From assembly GCF_023062595.1 (NCBI RefSeq), contig NZ_JALLAN010000002.1, forward strand, positions 421,558-485,557: a stretch of 64,000 nt of DNA. The letters run 5' to 3'. The DNA is from Arthrobacter rhizosphaerae (lineage in GTDB: Bacteria; Actinomycetota; Actinomycetes; Actinomycetales; Micrococcaceae). The first letter of the stretch is position 1. Every line of letters begins with the position of its first letter. The position numbers were made by a program, and so were the translations under genes. The notes under the pieces are model-generated. The model was not told where the DNA came from. It did no database searches and saw only the letters and a program-made list of their open reading frames with translations. Below are positions 27,846 through 36,869 of the stretch, one piece after another.

Positions 27846-27925
27846 CGATAGTACGGGCAATCACGCCTGTCACGAAGCACTTCGCGAGTGCAGGGGTACG
27901 GGTTAGCGGAAAGAAGGGAGCAGTA

Positions 27926-28693
27926 ATGGAGTGGTCGATCCAGGAGATCGCCAAGATCGCCGGGACCACCAGCCGGACGCTCCGTCACTACGACGACATT
28001 GGGCTCCTCAAACCGAGCAGAACAGGCCACAACGGCTACCGCTACTACAGCCAGTCGGCCCTGGTGCAGCTCCAACGCATCCTGCTCCTTCGCCAACTGG
28101 GTCTCGGGCTACCGGTTATCGCCCAGGTACTCGACCGTGAGCAGGAGGCCGCGGTGGCCCTCAACGGACACCTCGGCTGGCTCGAGCAGGAACAGAACAG
28201 GCTGGCCCGGCAAATAGCATCGGTCCGGCGGACCATAAAAGCAGTGGAAGGAGGTGAAAATCTTATGGCAGAAGAAATACTCGATGGCTTTGACCACACC
28301 CACTATAAGGACGAAGTCGAGGAACGATGGGGTAAGGACGCCTATGCCAAGGGCGACGCTTGGTGGCGGGGAATGGGCCCGGACGAAAAGCTCGCCTGGA
28401 AACAGCGCGCCCAGAAGCTCGGCAGCGACTGGATCGCGGCTGCAGAAGCCGGCATTTCACCGGACAGCGCGACAGCCCAGGAACTGGCCAAACGCCATGT
28501 GGAGTGGCTAAAGGACATCCCGGGCACTCCGGCCGCGGCCAATGGCGAAAACGGAGTAGGCATTAAGGAGTACGTGACAGGGCTGGGCGATATGTACGTT
28601 GCTGATCCCCGCTTCGGGGCCAATTACGGCGGCACAGCCGGTGCCATCTTCGTGCGGGACTCGCTGCGGACCTACGCCGAGCTAAATCTGTAA
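27926..28693 (+). CDS. TipA-like MerR-family regulator with drug-binding TipAS domain
   Basis: Regulator of 255 residues. The N-terminal MerR helix-turn-helix (QEIAKIAGTTSRTLRHYDDI; GLLKPSRTGHNGYRYYSQSA) is followed by a dimerisation coiled coil (about 75-110) and a C-terminal TipAS domain from Met114 (HYKDEVEERWGKDAYAKGDA; GYVADPRFGANYGGT-like end). TipA proteins of Streptomyces bind thiopeptide and related peptide drugs. The length matches TipAL (253). A perfect ribosome site precedes codon 114, so a short 142-residue form may also be made, as in tipA. AAGGGAG lies 5 nt before the main ATG. The palindromic 19-bp-spacer promoter upstream implies self-activation. Confidence 0.92.
   Translation: MEWSIQEIAKIAGTTSRTLRHYDDIGLLKPSRTGHNGYRYYSQSALVQLQRILLLRQLGLGLPVIAQVLDREQEAAVALNGHLGWLEQEQNRLARQIASVRRTIKAVEGGENLMAEEILDGFDHTHYKDEVEERWGKDAYAKGDAWWRGMGPDEKLAWKQRAQKLGSDWIAAAEAGISPDSATAQELAKRHVEWLKDIPGTPAAANGENGVGIKEYVTGLGDMYVADPRFGANYGGTAGAIFVRDSLRTYAELNL
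28248..28257 (+). promoter_or_regulatory. Internal ribosome binding site inside the TipA-like gene
   Basis: AAGGAGGTGA, a full anti-16S match, lies 7 nt before the in-frame ATG at 28265 (codon 114). Translation from there would give the 142-residue drug-binding domain alone, equivalent to TipAS (144 residues) of Streptomyces lividans. Confidence 0.7.
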
Positions 28694-28815
28694 GCACAAC
28701 CGGGCAGGAATGGCGCCTGCCTTCCTGCCCGGCTACCCTGCCTGGTTGTCCCGCCCCGTTATCCAGTAGACGGCCCCGATATCCAGCCGTGCGTGGTCTT
28801 GTCTGACGCCCCGAA

Positions 28816-28821
28816 TAGACT
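28816..28821 (+). promoter_or_regulatory. -10 box of a leaderless methyltransferase gene
   Basis: TAGACT is followed by 7 nt and the GTG at 28829, with no ribosome site between. Confidence 0.55.
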
Positions 28822-28828
28822 TGCAAGC

Positions 28829-30490
28829 GTGACCGAACCAGCTGCCCTTTCGCCCGCATCATTCATTTCCGGAAATACGCCGGACGCTCCGCGTAGCGAT
28901 ATTCCCGGCCTTCTTGAGGCATTGGCAGCGGATCTGCAGAGCCTCGACTACACCGTGGACGGCGTCGCCCGGCTGCTTGGAGAATCGGCCTCGGAGGCGC
29001 TGAACCGTGACCAGCTCATCCCGGCTTTGATCGCCACCGGGTCCGCAGCCGGAGGTGAGAATGCAACAGCCCTGCTGGCCGCCGTCGTCCGCTTATTTCT
29101 CCTGGCCCAGACCCAACAGCCTGCAACGCTCGACGCCGCGTTCCCCACTCTCCGGACGGAAGGCCTGGTTACGCTGGGATTGGTCCAACACGCCGACGAC
29201 GGCGTGAGCGCGATGGTGGATCTGCGTCCTTACAGTTGGGAGGGTGGAGCAGAGGTTTCCGCCGGGGACGACGCCGTCGATACCAGCACTGTGGAACTGT
29301 GGGTGGCGAGCGATCTGGCCGCCCATCAGCGGCCTGGCGTCCTGCGTCACGATCACGTTCTTGGTATCGGCCAGGCGTCCACCACGTTGGTTCAAGCAAC
29401 CATCCGCCGTCCTGTTTCCCGTGCGCTGGACCTCGGTACCGGTTGCGGCATTCAAACCTTCCATTTGCTGCAGCATGCCACGCACGTCACGGCAACTGAC
29501 ATTTCCGAGCGGGCGCTGGCTTTTACCCGCTTTAACCTGCTGCTGAACGCCGCGTCGCTGCACTTAGATCCATCAAACCCGGAAGCGCGCGTGACGCTGC
29601 GGCTGGGATCGCTGCTGGAACCTGTGGCGGAAGAAGCGTTCGACCTCGTGGTCTCGAACCCGCCCTTCGTTATCACGCCTCGGAGTCTTGACCTGTCCGC
29701 GCCCAACCAGTTCACCTACCGCGACGGCGGGCTACCCGGCGACGAAATTGTGTCATCGCTGATTCGGGGTTTGCCAACAATCCTTGCGCCCGGGGGAACG
29801 GTACAGATGTTGGGTAACTGGGAAATCAGTGCCGGTACTTCCTGGGAGGAGAGGCCGCAGAGCTGGGTCAGCCCGGACACTGATGTGTGGATAATCCAGC
29901 GTGAGCAGTTGGGGCCGGACCTGTACGCGGAAACCTGGCTTCGTGATGCCTCCGAAAGCCGGGATCACGGGAGGTATCAGGAGGCCTACGCTGCGTACCT
30001 GCAGGACTTTGCATCCCGGGATGTGTCCGGAATCGGCTTCGGAATGGTTTGGCTGCGCCGGCCGGCGGGAGCGGGTGGCAGGGTGATCGAACGGTTTGAG
30101 GAGATCACCTACCCAATAGAACAGCCTGTCGGTCCCCACCTTGGCGCCGCCGTCGAACGTTCTGATTGGCTGGTTGCGAATGACCTGGCTACTGCCCATC
30201 TTGTGGTTGCTGACGACGTGACTGAAGAACGGCACCAGCGTCCCGGGGCAGAGCACCCCGGCGTGATCCTGCTCCGCCAAGGAGCCGGGCTCCGCCGCAC
30301 TAACTTGCTGAGCACTGAGCTGGCCGGGTTTGTTTCCGCGTGCGACGGAGACCTTAGCGTCGGACAGATTATTGGGGCATTGATTGCGTTGCTCGGCGGG
30401 GAAAACGGATTCGACGCCGCGACATTCCGAAGCGCCCTCCTGACGGAAGTGGGCAACCTCGTCCGGGACGGATTCCTCCTGCCTGCCTGA
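28829..30490 (+). CDS. Class I SAM-dependent methyltransferase (N5-glutamine/adenine-type motif)
   Basis: Methyltransferase of 553 residues. An N-terminal 180-residue helical domain precedes the Rossmann core. SAM motif I is ALDLGTGCGIQTFHLLQHAT and the catalytic motif is VVSNPPFVITPR, the NPPF type used for amino-group transfer in PrmC/HemK-like and N6-adenine enzymes. The C-terminal 150 residues form an additional helical/beta domain typical of the actinobacterial DUF7059/DUF7782 proteins. The target is unknown; protein glutamine or nucleic-acid amine are options. GTG at 28829 fits the leaderless -10 box; a longer frame from 28793 is less likely. Confidence 0.85.
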   Translation: MTEPAALSPASFISGNTPDAPRSDIPGLLEALAADLQSLDYTVDGVARLLGESASEALNRDQLIPALIATGSAAGGENATALLAAVVRLFLLAQTQQPATLDAAFPTLRTEGLVTLGLVQHADDGVSAMVDLRPYSWEGGAEVSAGDDAVDTSTVELWVASDLAAHQRPGVLRHDHVLGIGQASTTLVQATIRRPVSRALDLGTGCGIQTFHLLQHATHVTATDISERALAFTRFNLLLNAASLHLDPSNPEARVTLRLGSLLEPVAEEAFDLVVSNPPFVITPRSLDLSAPNQFTYRDGGLPGDEIVSSLIRGLPTILAPGGTVQMLGNWEISAGTSWEERPQSWVSPDTDVWIIQREQLGPDLYAETWLRDASESRDHGRYQEAYAAYLQDFASRDVSGIGFGMVWLRRPAGAGGRVIERFEEITYPIEQPVGPHLGAAVERSDWLVANDLATAHLVVADDVTEERHQRPGAEHPGVILLRQGAGLRRTNLLSTELAGFVSACDGDLSVGQIIGALIALLGGENGFDAATFRSALLTEVGNLVRDGFLLPA

Positions 30491-30535
30491 GGTGCGAGAT
30501 GTCAAGCAGTTATTTCAGGGTTAGGTGCCGCTGGA

Positions 30536-30541
30536 TAGACT
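30536..30541 (+). promoter_or_regulatory. -10 box of a leaderless regulator gene
   Basis: TAGACT, identical to the box at 28816, is followed by 6 nt and the GTG at 30548. Confidence 0.55.
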
Positions 30542-30547
30542 GGATGA

Positions 30548-31204
30548 GTGAATACACCAGTGTTGGGGTCTGAACCTGCGGCTCCTGCCGCCATGGAGAA
30601 GGTGGAAATCACCGACCCCAAGGCTATCCGTGCACTTGCGCACGCTGCCCGGCTTGAGGTGATCTCGGAACTGTATTCCACCCAGATGAGCAGGACAGCC
30701 ACCGAGCTTGCAGTCCAAACCGGGCTGACGCCAAGCGCCATGAGCTATCACCTGCGTGCCCTCCAAAAGTGGGGGATAGTTGTGCCTGCAGAGACAGCCG
30801 GGGATGCCCGGGAACGTCGATGGCGGGCAGCCGGGACCGATGTCACCATTAATTCGGGTGGCAGCTTGGCCAATCCGGAGTTCGCGGTTCTTGACCTGGA
30901 ACTCGATGCCTTTCGCCGGCGGGCCAAGGCCTATGCCAAGTCCAAGTCGGAATCAATCCGGTCCCGATCCCGGTCATCTGAAGAGCCGACGCCGGGCATC
31001 GACGCTGCGCCGAACCCGTCCTCGGTGGTGCTGGCCAGTAACCTGCTGTATCTGACGGTCGAGCAGCGGCAGGAACTTAACGGCAGGATCTTTGAACTTT
31101 TGCATGACTATGAGCTTGAGGATCCGAGACGAATCCCGGACAAGGCTGAGCGGATGGCTACGCTGTGGTCCATGATTCCGGATGATCGCCTGCGTCCCTC
31201 CTGA
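30548..31204 (+). CDS. ArsR-like winged-helix transcriptional regulator
   Basis: Regulator of 218 residues with an N-terminal winged helix: AIRALAHAARLEVISELYST, then ATELAVQTGLTPSAMSYHLR and the wing ERRWRAAGTDVTIN. A Ser/Arg-rich linker (about 125-150) and a C-terminal helical domain follow (LNGRIFELLHDYELED). No Cys or His metal site is evident, so it is an ArsR/helix-turn-helix-5 protein of the non-metal kind. The start is leaderless GTG. It lies between the methyltransferase and topA without coupling, and its targets are unknown. Confidence 0.87.
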   Translation: MNTPVLGSEPAAPAAMEKVEITDPKAIRALAHAARLEVISELYSTQMSRTATELAVQTGLTPSAMSYHLRALQKWGIVVPAETAGDARERRWRAAGTDVTINSGGSLANPEFAVLDLELDAFRRRAKAYAKSKSESIRSRSRSSEEPTPGIDAAPNPSSVVLASNLLYLTVEQRQELNGRIFELLHDYELEDPRRIPDKAERMATLWSMIPDDRLRPS

Positions 31205-31251
31205 AAATCTCCTGGGCGGCCCCTCGACGGGATATCAGGACGCCGGCTGAG

Positions 31252-31257
31252 TAGAAT
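31252..31257 (+). promoter_or_regulatory. Possible -10 box upstream of topA
   Basis: TAGAAT is a good -10 match 128 bases before the topA start, but there is no clear -35 at 17 bp. It would leave a leader of about 120 nt. Confidence 0.35.
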
Positions 31258-31384
31258 AAGGCCCTCGCATCCAGCGCTTTTTGCCATCGGTTTTCCACAT
31301 GAATGCGCATCATTCAGGAAAATATGGTGAACTAGGCCAATATGGGCTCATCTGCCCGAGCAAATCTTTTTCTGTAGGAGCACC

Positions 31385-34111
31385 GTGCCAAGCAAGGCCA
31401 AATCCGGCAAGAAACTCGTCATTGTGGAGTCTCCTGCCAAAAGCAAGACCATCGCCAAGTACCTCGGCGAGGGCTTCATCGTAGAGGCCTCCATCGGTCA
31501 CATCCGCGACCTGCCACAGCCGTCAGAGCTGCCTGCGGAACTCAAGAAGACCTCAGTGGGCAAGTTCGCCGTCGACATCGAAAACGGCTTCAAGCCGTAC
31601 TACGTGGTGTCCCCCGACAAGAAGAAAAAAGTCGCCGAACTGAAGGCCCAACTCAAGGACGCCGACGCCCTCTATCTCGCAACCGATGGGGACCGGGAGG
31701 GTGAGGCCATTGCCTGGCACCTCCTGGAAGTGCTCAAACCCAAGGTCCCGGTGTACCGGATGACCTTTGGAGAAATCACCAAAGAAGCCATCCACCGCGC
31801 CATGGACAACCTGCGCGACGTCGACACCGCTCTGGTCGATGCCCAGGAAACCCGCCGCGTCCTTGACCGCCTGTACGGCTATGAGATTTCCCCTGTGCTG
31901 TGGCGCAAAGTGGCCCGCGGCCTATCGGCCGGCCGCGTGCAGTCCGTAGTCACCCGCATGGTGGTGGACCGTGAACGGGAACGCATGGCGTTCAAGGCCG
32001 CCTCGTACTGGGACCTGACCGGCCAGTTTGGCGCAGGCACCGGTTCCTTCAAGGCGAAGCTCGCTTCCGTTGACGGTGCCAAGGTAGCCAGCGGCCGTGA
32101 CTTCAACGACGACGGGGAACTCACCTCACGGAACGCAGCGCACCTCAACGAGGAACTCGCGACGTCCCTGGCAGCCGCGCTGCAGGATGCCGACTTCCGG
32201 GTCAGGTCCGTTGACACCAAGCCGTACACCCGGCGTCCCGCTGCCCCGTTTACCACTTCGACCTTGCAGCAGGAAGCCGGACGAAAGTTGCGGTTCTCCT
32301 CCAAGAGCACCATGCAGGTAGCCCAGCGCCTGTATGAAAACGGCTACATCACGTATATGCGTACGGACTCCTCCGCACTGAGCAACGAGGCCGTCACCGC
32401 TGCCCGCCGTCAGGCTTCCGAGCTCTACGGCCCGGAATACATTCCGCAGTCTCCCCGCGTCTACAGTGGCAAGGCAGCAAACGCCCAGGAAGCCCACGAG
32501 GCCATCAGGCCCGCCGGTGACTCCTTCCGTACACCGGCCCAGGTTGCCAAGCAGCTGTCCGGTGACGAGTTCCGCCTCTACGAGCTCATCTGGAAGCGCA
32601 CAGTTGCTTCGCAGATGGCCGATGCCAAGGGTTCAACCGCAACAATCCGCCTCGGTGCAGTGGCTTCGGATGGCCGGGACGCAGAATTTTCCGCCTCCGG
32701 AACCGTCATCACCTTCCCCGGCTTCCTCGCCGCCTACGAAGAGGGCAAGGACGAGAGCCGTGGGGATGACGAATCCGACGAAGCCCGCCGGTTGCCGAAC
32801 GTGGCCAAGGACGATGCCCTCACTGCAACGGACCTCGTTGCCGTCGGCCATGAGACTTCACCCCCGCCGCGTTATACGGAAGCTTCCCTGACGGCGGAGC
32901 TGGAGAAGAAGGGAATCGGCCGCCCGTCCACGTATGCCTCCACCATTTCCACCATCCAGGACCGGGGCTACGTCCGGAAACAGGGTTCGGCCCTGGTGCC
33001 CAGCTGGATCGCCTTCTCGGTCATCCGGCTGCTCGAGCAACATTTCACGGACTATGTGGACTATGAGTTCACGGCTGACATGGAAGGCGATCTCGATAAG
33101 ATCGCCAACGGACAGACTGTGGGTGCCGCCTGGCTGAAGCACTTCTACTACGGTGAAGACTCCGATCCCGGGCTGTTGAGCATCGTGAACAACCTCGGCG
33201 AAATCGACGCCAGGGAGATCAACTCGGTTCCCATCGCGGAGGGCATCACCCTGCGCGTGGGTAAGTTCGGCCCGTACCTGGAAAGCTCCATCCCCACGGT
33301 CGATCCGAAGACCGGCGAAGTGGTTGAGTCCGCGCGCGCCAACGTTCCCGAGGACCTCGCCCCCGATGAGCTCACTGCCTCAAAGGCTGTTGAGCTGATG
33401 GAGACTGCGGCGCCGGAAGAACGCGTGCTGGGTGCTGATCCGCACACAGGCCACACCGTCGTCGCCAAGAACGGCCGCTACGGCGCTTATGTCACAGAGA
33501 TCATTCCTGAAATGACGGATGAGCAGTTGGCCAACCAGCCCGTTGAGTACTACAAGAACGGGAAGCCGAAGCCGGCAAAGAAGCCTGTGAAGGCCAAGCC
33601 GCGCACCGGCTCGCTGTTCAGCTCCATGAGCGTTGACACCATCACTTTGGATGAGGCACTTCAACTCATGAGCCTGCCGCGCGTCCTTGGGGAGGACGCC
33701 GAGGGGAATGTCATCACGGTGCAGAACGGCCGCTTTGGTCCCTACCTGAAGAAGGGAACGGACTCGCGCTCCATCGGCTCGGAAGAAGAAATCTTCACCA
33801 TCACGCTGGAACAAGCCCTGGAGATCTACTCCCAGCCGAAGCAGCGCGGGGCACGTGCAGCTGTTCCGCCGCTGGCCGAATTCGGGCCGGACCCGGTGTC
33901 TGAGAAGAACATCGTGGTGAAGGAAGGCCGCTTCGGGCCCTACATCACCGACGGCGTCACCAACATCACTGTTCCGAGGACCACTTCGCTGGAGGAGCTT
34001 ACGCGGGAACGCGCCGTCGAACTCCTTGCCGAGAAGCGCGCCAAGGGACCCGTGAAGCGCACCGCTACCGCTCGGAAGGCCCCGGCACGGAAGGCAGCAG
34101 CGAAAAAGTAG
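31385..34111 (+). CDS. topA: DNA topoisomerase I
   Basis: Type IA topoisomerase of 908 residues that relaxes negatively supercoiled DNA. The N-terminal Toprim domain has KLVIVESPAKSKTIAKYLGE and the acidic DREGEAIAWH region (YLATDGDREGEAIAWHLLEV). The nicking Tyr is in GYITYMRTDSSALS at about residue 323. As in other actinobacterial enzymes, the C-terminus has no zinc fingers but several beta repeats with GRFGPYL/GRYGAYV motifs, and a Lys/Ala-rich tail (RKAPARKAAAKK) that aids DNA binding. It starts with GTG at 31385, with TAGGAG 4 nt upstream. Confidence 0.98.
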   Translation: MPSKAKSGKKLVIVESPAKSKTIAKYLGEGFIVEASIGHIRDLPQPSELPAELKKTSVGKFAVDIENGFKPYYVVSPDKKKKVAELKAQLKDADALYLATDGDREGEAIAWHLLEVLKPKVPVYRMTFGEITKEAIHRAMDNLRDVDTALVDAQETRRVLDRLYGYEISPVLWRKVARGLSAGRVQSVVTRMVVDRERERMAFKAASYWDLTGQFGAGTGSFKAKLASVDGAKVASGRDFNDDGELTSRNAAHLNEELATSLAAALQDADFRVRSVDTKPYTRRPAAPFTTSTLQQEAGRKLRFSSKSTMQVAQRLYENGYITYMRTDSSALSNEAVTAARRQASELYGPEYIPQSPRVYSGKAANAQEAHEAIRPAGDSFRTPAQVAKQLSGDEFRLYELIWKRTVASQMADAKGSTATIRLGAVASDGRDAEFSASGTVITFPGFLAAYEEGKDESRGDDESDEARRLPNVAKDDALTATDLVAVGHETSPPPRYTEASLTAELEKKGIGRPSTYASTISTIQDRGYVRKQGSALVPSWIAFSVIRLLEQHFTDYVDYEFTADMEGDLDKIANGQTVGAAWLKHFYYGEDSDPGLLSIVNNLGEIDAREINSVPIAEGITLRVGKFGPYLESSIPTVDPKTGEVVESARANVPEDLAPDELTASKAVELMETAAPEERVLGADPHTGHTVVAKNGRYGAYVTEIIPEMTDEQLANQPVEYYKNGKPKPAKKPVKAKPRTGSLFSSMSVDTITLDEALQLMSLPRVLGEDAEGNVITVQNGRFGPYLKKGTDSRSIGSEEEIFTITLEQALEIYSQPKQRGARAAVPPLAEFGPDPVSEKNIVVKEGRFGPYITDGVTNITVPRTTSLEELTRERAVELLAEKRAKGPVKRTATARKAPARKAAAKK

Positions 34112-34184
34112 CACGCTTCAGGCGATTTCGCATTGGGACAGAACTCCGTTTGCGCGTCATCCCTCAACATGATCGAGTAGAGGC

Positions 34185-34631
34185 ATGACTGAACAGCCAG
34201 ATCCCATGGATACCCGGCCGCTGAACGACCTTGAGGAGAAGCTGGCGAAGGGGGAGCAGCCTGATGCAAACCCCGTGGACGTCATCCTGTCGTTCCTGAA
34301 CAACGAGGTCTACATCATCAGCTCTGACACCGTCGAGGGCCCCGACTCCCAGGTGGAGCCGCTGGTGCTGGCGAACTCGGAAGGCCAGCCGGTTCTTGCT
34401 GTCTTCTCCCATCCCAGCAGGGTTGACGAGCAGTTTCTTGCCGCAGCACCAAACGTCCTGGGCACCCAGGGCGCGGCGATCATCGGCAATCTCGGCGACG
34501 AGCTGGGCATGGTGATCAACCCCGGCAGTGCCTTCGGCTTCGAAATCGGCCCCGAAGGGGTGGCCAATATCCGCCGCGACTTCAAGCGCGAAGACGAGCA
34601 GGCGGCTGATGACCAGGCGGCGGAGGAGTAA
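34185..34631 (+). CDS. SseB-like protein
   Basis: Protein of 148 residues with an SseB N-terminal-type domain (about 28-125: VDVILSFLNNEVYIISSDTV; EPLVLANSEGQPVLAVFSHP; GTQGAAIIGNLGDELGMVIN) between acidic, disordered ends. Proteins of this fold are widespread in Actinobacteria but without a defined activity; the name comes from an unrelated secreted enterobacterial protein. It lies between topA and Ppx/GppA with 73- and 63-base gaps, so it has its own promoter. Confidence 0.75.
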   Translation: MTEQPDPMDTRPLNDLEEKLAKGEQPDANPVDVILSFLNNEVYIISSDTVEGPDSQVEPLVLANSEGQPVLAVFSHPSRVDEQFLAAAPNVLGTQGAAIIGNLGDELGMVINPGSAFGFEIGPEGVANIRRDFKREDEQAADDQAAEE

Positions 34632-34682
34632 CCGCCGAGGACTTCGAATGGACGCAGTTGGGTCTGTCGCCTGATCTCCGGC

Positions 34683-34688
34683 GATAAT
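34683..34688 (+). promoter_or_regulatory. -10 box of the leaderless Ppx/GppA gene
   Basis: GATAAT, one base from consensus TATAAT, is followed by 6 nt and the ATG at 34695. Confidence 0.6.
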
Positions 34689-34694
34689 GGCAGA

Positions 34695-35723
34695 ATGCGT
34701 CTTGGCGTCCTCGATATCGGTTCCAATACTGTCCATTTACTTCTGGTTGATGCCCATGCGGGTGCCCGGCCGGTGCCTTTTGCCTCCCACAAGCGGCCCC
34801 TGTCCTTGGTGCAGTTCCTGGACGCGGAGGGCAACATCAACGAGGACGGACAGCATGAGCTGATCGAGTTCGTCCTCGAGGCTTGGGAATTCGCCGCCAA
34901 GCACAAGGCCGAAGACCTGCTGGCTTTTTGTACCTCCGCCATCCGTGAGGCCACCAATGGCGCCGAAGTCCTGGCCCGTGTGAAGCATGAAACCACAGTG
35001 ACGCTGCAGGAACTCACAGGCAGCGAAGAAGCGTCAATGACATTCTTTGCAGTCCGCCGCTGGTACGGATGGGGAGCCGGACCAATTCTGGATCTGGACA
35101 TCGGAGGTGGCTCCTTCGAGATGGCTATCGGGCATGACGAACTCCCTGAGCTGGCTTTGTCCGTCCCGCTGGGCGCGAGCCGCCTTACCCGGGATTGGCT
35201 GCATGAGGATCCCCCTACCGCCAAGAGCGTCAAAGAACTGCGCCGGTACATCCGCTCCACGCTGAAGCCGGCGGTGAGGAGCTTCGAAGCCCTCGGACGG
35301 GCTAACCTGGTGGCCGGTACGTCCAAGACCTTCCGCTCCCTGGCTCGAATCGCCGGAGCAGCCCCCAGCGGCGCCGGGCCCTACGTCAAGCGCGAACTCT
35401 TCTCGGCTGACCTCGGATTGTGGGCCCAACGGATCTCGGCCATGAAGGTGGAGGACCGCCTGCACTTGCCCGGCGTTTCGGAGGCCCGAGCGCCGCAGCT
35501 GCTTGCCGGGGCACTTGTGGCGGAGGCTGCACTGGAACTGTTTGAGTTCCCCAGCATGCAAATCTGCCCTTGGGCCCTGCGCGAGGGGCTCATCCTTCGC
35601 CGATTGGACCAGTTGGTTTTGGACGGGCCCCTTGAGCCCGCCCCGCACGTGGAAGCCAGGCAGGCATTGTCCGCTTCGATGACCGCCTCCACTGTGCCCG
35701 CAAGCCACCAGGCCGCGAGCTAG
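34695..35723 (+). CDS. Ppx/GppA-family phosphatase
   Basis: Actin-like ATPase-fold phosphatase of 342 residues that acts on polyphosphate or pppGpp. The P-loop-like motif at the N-terminus is LGVLDIGSNTVHLLLVDAHA, and the second phosphate-binding loop is LDLDIGGGSFEMAIGHDELP. The length matches the short Ppx/GppA of mycobacteria (Rv0496), which prefers short polyphosphate. The ATG is leaderless. The next gene starts immediately after the stop, so the two are coupled. Confidence 0.93.
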   Translation: MRLGVLDIGSNTVHLLLVDAHAGARPVPFASHKRPLSLVQFLDAEGNINEDGQHELIEFVLEAWEFAAKHKAEDLLAFCTSAIREATNGAEVLARVKHETTVTLQELTGSEEASMTFFAVRRWYGWGAGPILDLDIGGGSFEMAIGHDELPELALSVPLGASRLTRDWLHEDPPTAKSVKELRRYIRSTLKPAVRSFEALGRANLVAGTSKTFRSLARIAGAAPSGAGPYVKRELFSADLGLWAQRISAMKVEDRLHLPGVSEARAPQLLAGALVAEAALELFEFPSMQICPWALREGLILRRLDQLVLDGPLEPAPHVEARQALSASMTASTVPASHQAAS

Positions 35724-36557
35724 ATGGAAGAGTTATCGCCGGGTAAAGACATTGCTGTTCCTGTGGCGCTGTCCAGTGCTTCCGTTTATCCCCTGAGCGT
35801 TCATGACGCATTCGCTGCTGCCCAGGAGGTGGGGTACGACGGCGTGGAGGTGATGGTTACCAATAACGCCACCAGCCAGAACGCCCACGCCCTCCTAGAG
35901 CTAAGCCACCGCTACCGGAAACCGATTGTCTCCATCCACGCGCCGACACTGCTCTTGACGCAGCAGGTGTGGGGCACAGCGTGGAACAAGATCGAGATGT
36001 CCTGCCGAATGGCCAGGGAAGTCGGCTGCGATACGGTCGTGGTCCACCCACCATTCCGCTGGCAAGGTAACTACGCCGGAAAATTTGCTGCCGGAATCCG
36101 CGAGCTCGCAGAAATGTACCAGGTCCGCATTGCCGTCGAAAACATGTTTCCGTGGAGAGTCCGCGGTAGGGAGGCAGTCGCCTATGCGCCCCATTGGGAC
36201 CCGCGTGACCAGGATTACGACGACGTCACCTGGGACTTCTCGCACGCCTCCACAGCGGGTTCCAACAGCCTGGACGCCATCAGGGGCCTGGGTCCCAGGC
36301 TCCGTCACGTCCACCTCTCGGACGGATCGGGTTCCAGGAGGGACGAGCATCTGGTTCCGGGCACGGGTAACCAGCCCTGTGCAGAGGCACTGCAGTATCT
36401 GGCTGCCACCGGCTTCGATGGCGTGGTGGTGGCCGAAATCTCCACGCGCAGGGCTCGGAATGCGGGTGAACGCCAGCAACGCCTTGAGCAGACCCTCCGA
36501 TTTGCCCGCCAACACTTGGGCCTTCCGCTGGTAGGAGCTTCCGACAAGCACTCGTAG
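35724..36557 (+). CDS. Sugar phosphate isomerase/epimerase (AP endonuclease-like TIM barrel)
   Basis: TIM-barrel protein of 277 residues of the xylose-isomerase-like/EndoIV fold. Metal-site residues are in IVSIHAPTLLLTQQVWG, TVVVHPPFRWQGNY, IAVENMFPWRV, VTWDFSHASTAGS and RHVHLSDG, the His/Glu/Asp pattern of the family. The substrate is unknown. Its ATG follows the Ppx/GppA stop with no gap. The pairing is kept in mycobacteria (Rv0496, Rv0498), where proC follows. Here a repeat-flanked islet separates it from proC. Confidence 0.88.
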   Translation: MEELSPGKDIAVPVALSSASVYPLSVHDAFAAAQEVGYDGVEVMVTNNATSQNAHALLELSHRYRKPIVSIHAPTLLLTQQVWGTAWNKIEMSCRMAREVGCDTVVVHPPFRWQGNYAGKFAAGIRELAEMYQVRIAVENMFPWRVRGREAVAYAPHWDPRDQDYDDVTWDFSHASTAGSNSLDAIRGLGPRLRHVHLSDGSGSRRDEHLVPGTGNQPCAEALQYLAATGFDGVVVAEISTRRARNAGERQQRLEQTLRFARQHLGLPLVGASDKHS

Positions 36558-36574
36558 TGTCCCCGTTTATGAGA

Positions 36575-36752
36575 GCGCCGGGTGGTTTCGCAGGAGAAGT
36601 TGGGGGAAGGCTTCTACAACGACTTAAAGAGAGAAGCGCCGGGTGGTTTCGCAGGAGAAGTTGGGGGAAGGCTTCTACAACGACTTAAAGAGAGAAGCGC
36701 CGGGTGGTTTCGCAGAAGAAGTTGGGGGAACGCTTCTACAACCACCCGGCGC
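36575..36752. repeat. Three 61-bp direct repeats, REP-like, with terminal inverted arms
   Basis: Three copies begin with GCGCCGGGTGGTTTCGCAG at 36575, 36636 and 36697, a period of 61 bp and near identity. The last copy is closed by ACCACCCGGCGC (36741-36752), a perfect 12-bp complement of its own start, so 36697-36752 can fold as a 56-base hairpin. The first two copies end instead in an unpaired spacer (CGACTTAAAGAGAGAA). A divergent copy lies at 37628-37683. Confidence 0.9.
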
Positions 36753-36869
36753 GTTCGCCGATTCGGGGGAATCAGCTCATCACTCGCACCTTTTCAGGCA
36801 CTTTCCAAGGTAGTTCCTCTTTTTGGGCGTTCCGGGGGATTTTCCTGTGAGTAGGCTGGGAATTCCGAC

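Noticed and set aside
36575..36752. Possible CRISPR array
   Set aside because: The three 61-bp units are direct repeats with no variable spacers, and the unit is too long. No cas gene is in the window.
36582..36854. Open reading frame of 90 codons across the 61-bp repeats
   Set aside because: Its protein is made of the repeat itself read in frame, with no other support, and the repeat is a structured non-coding element.
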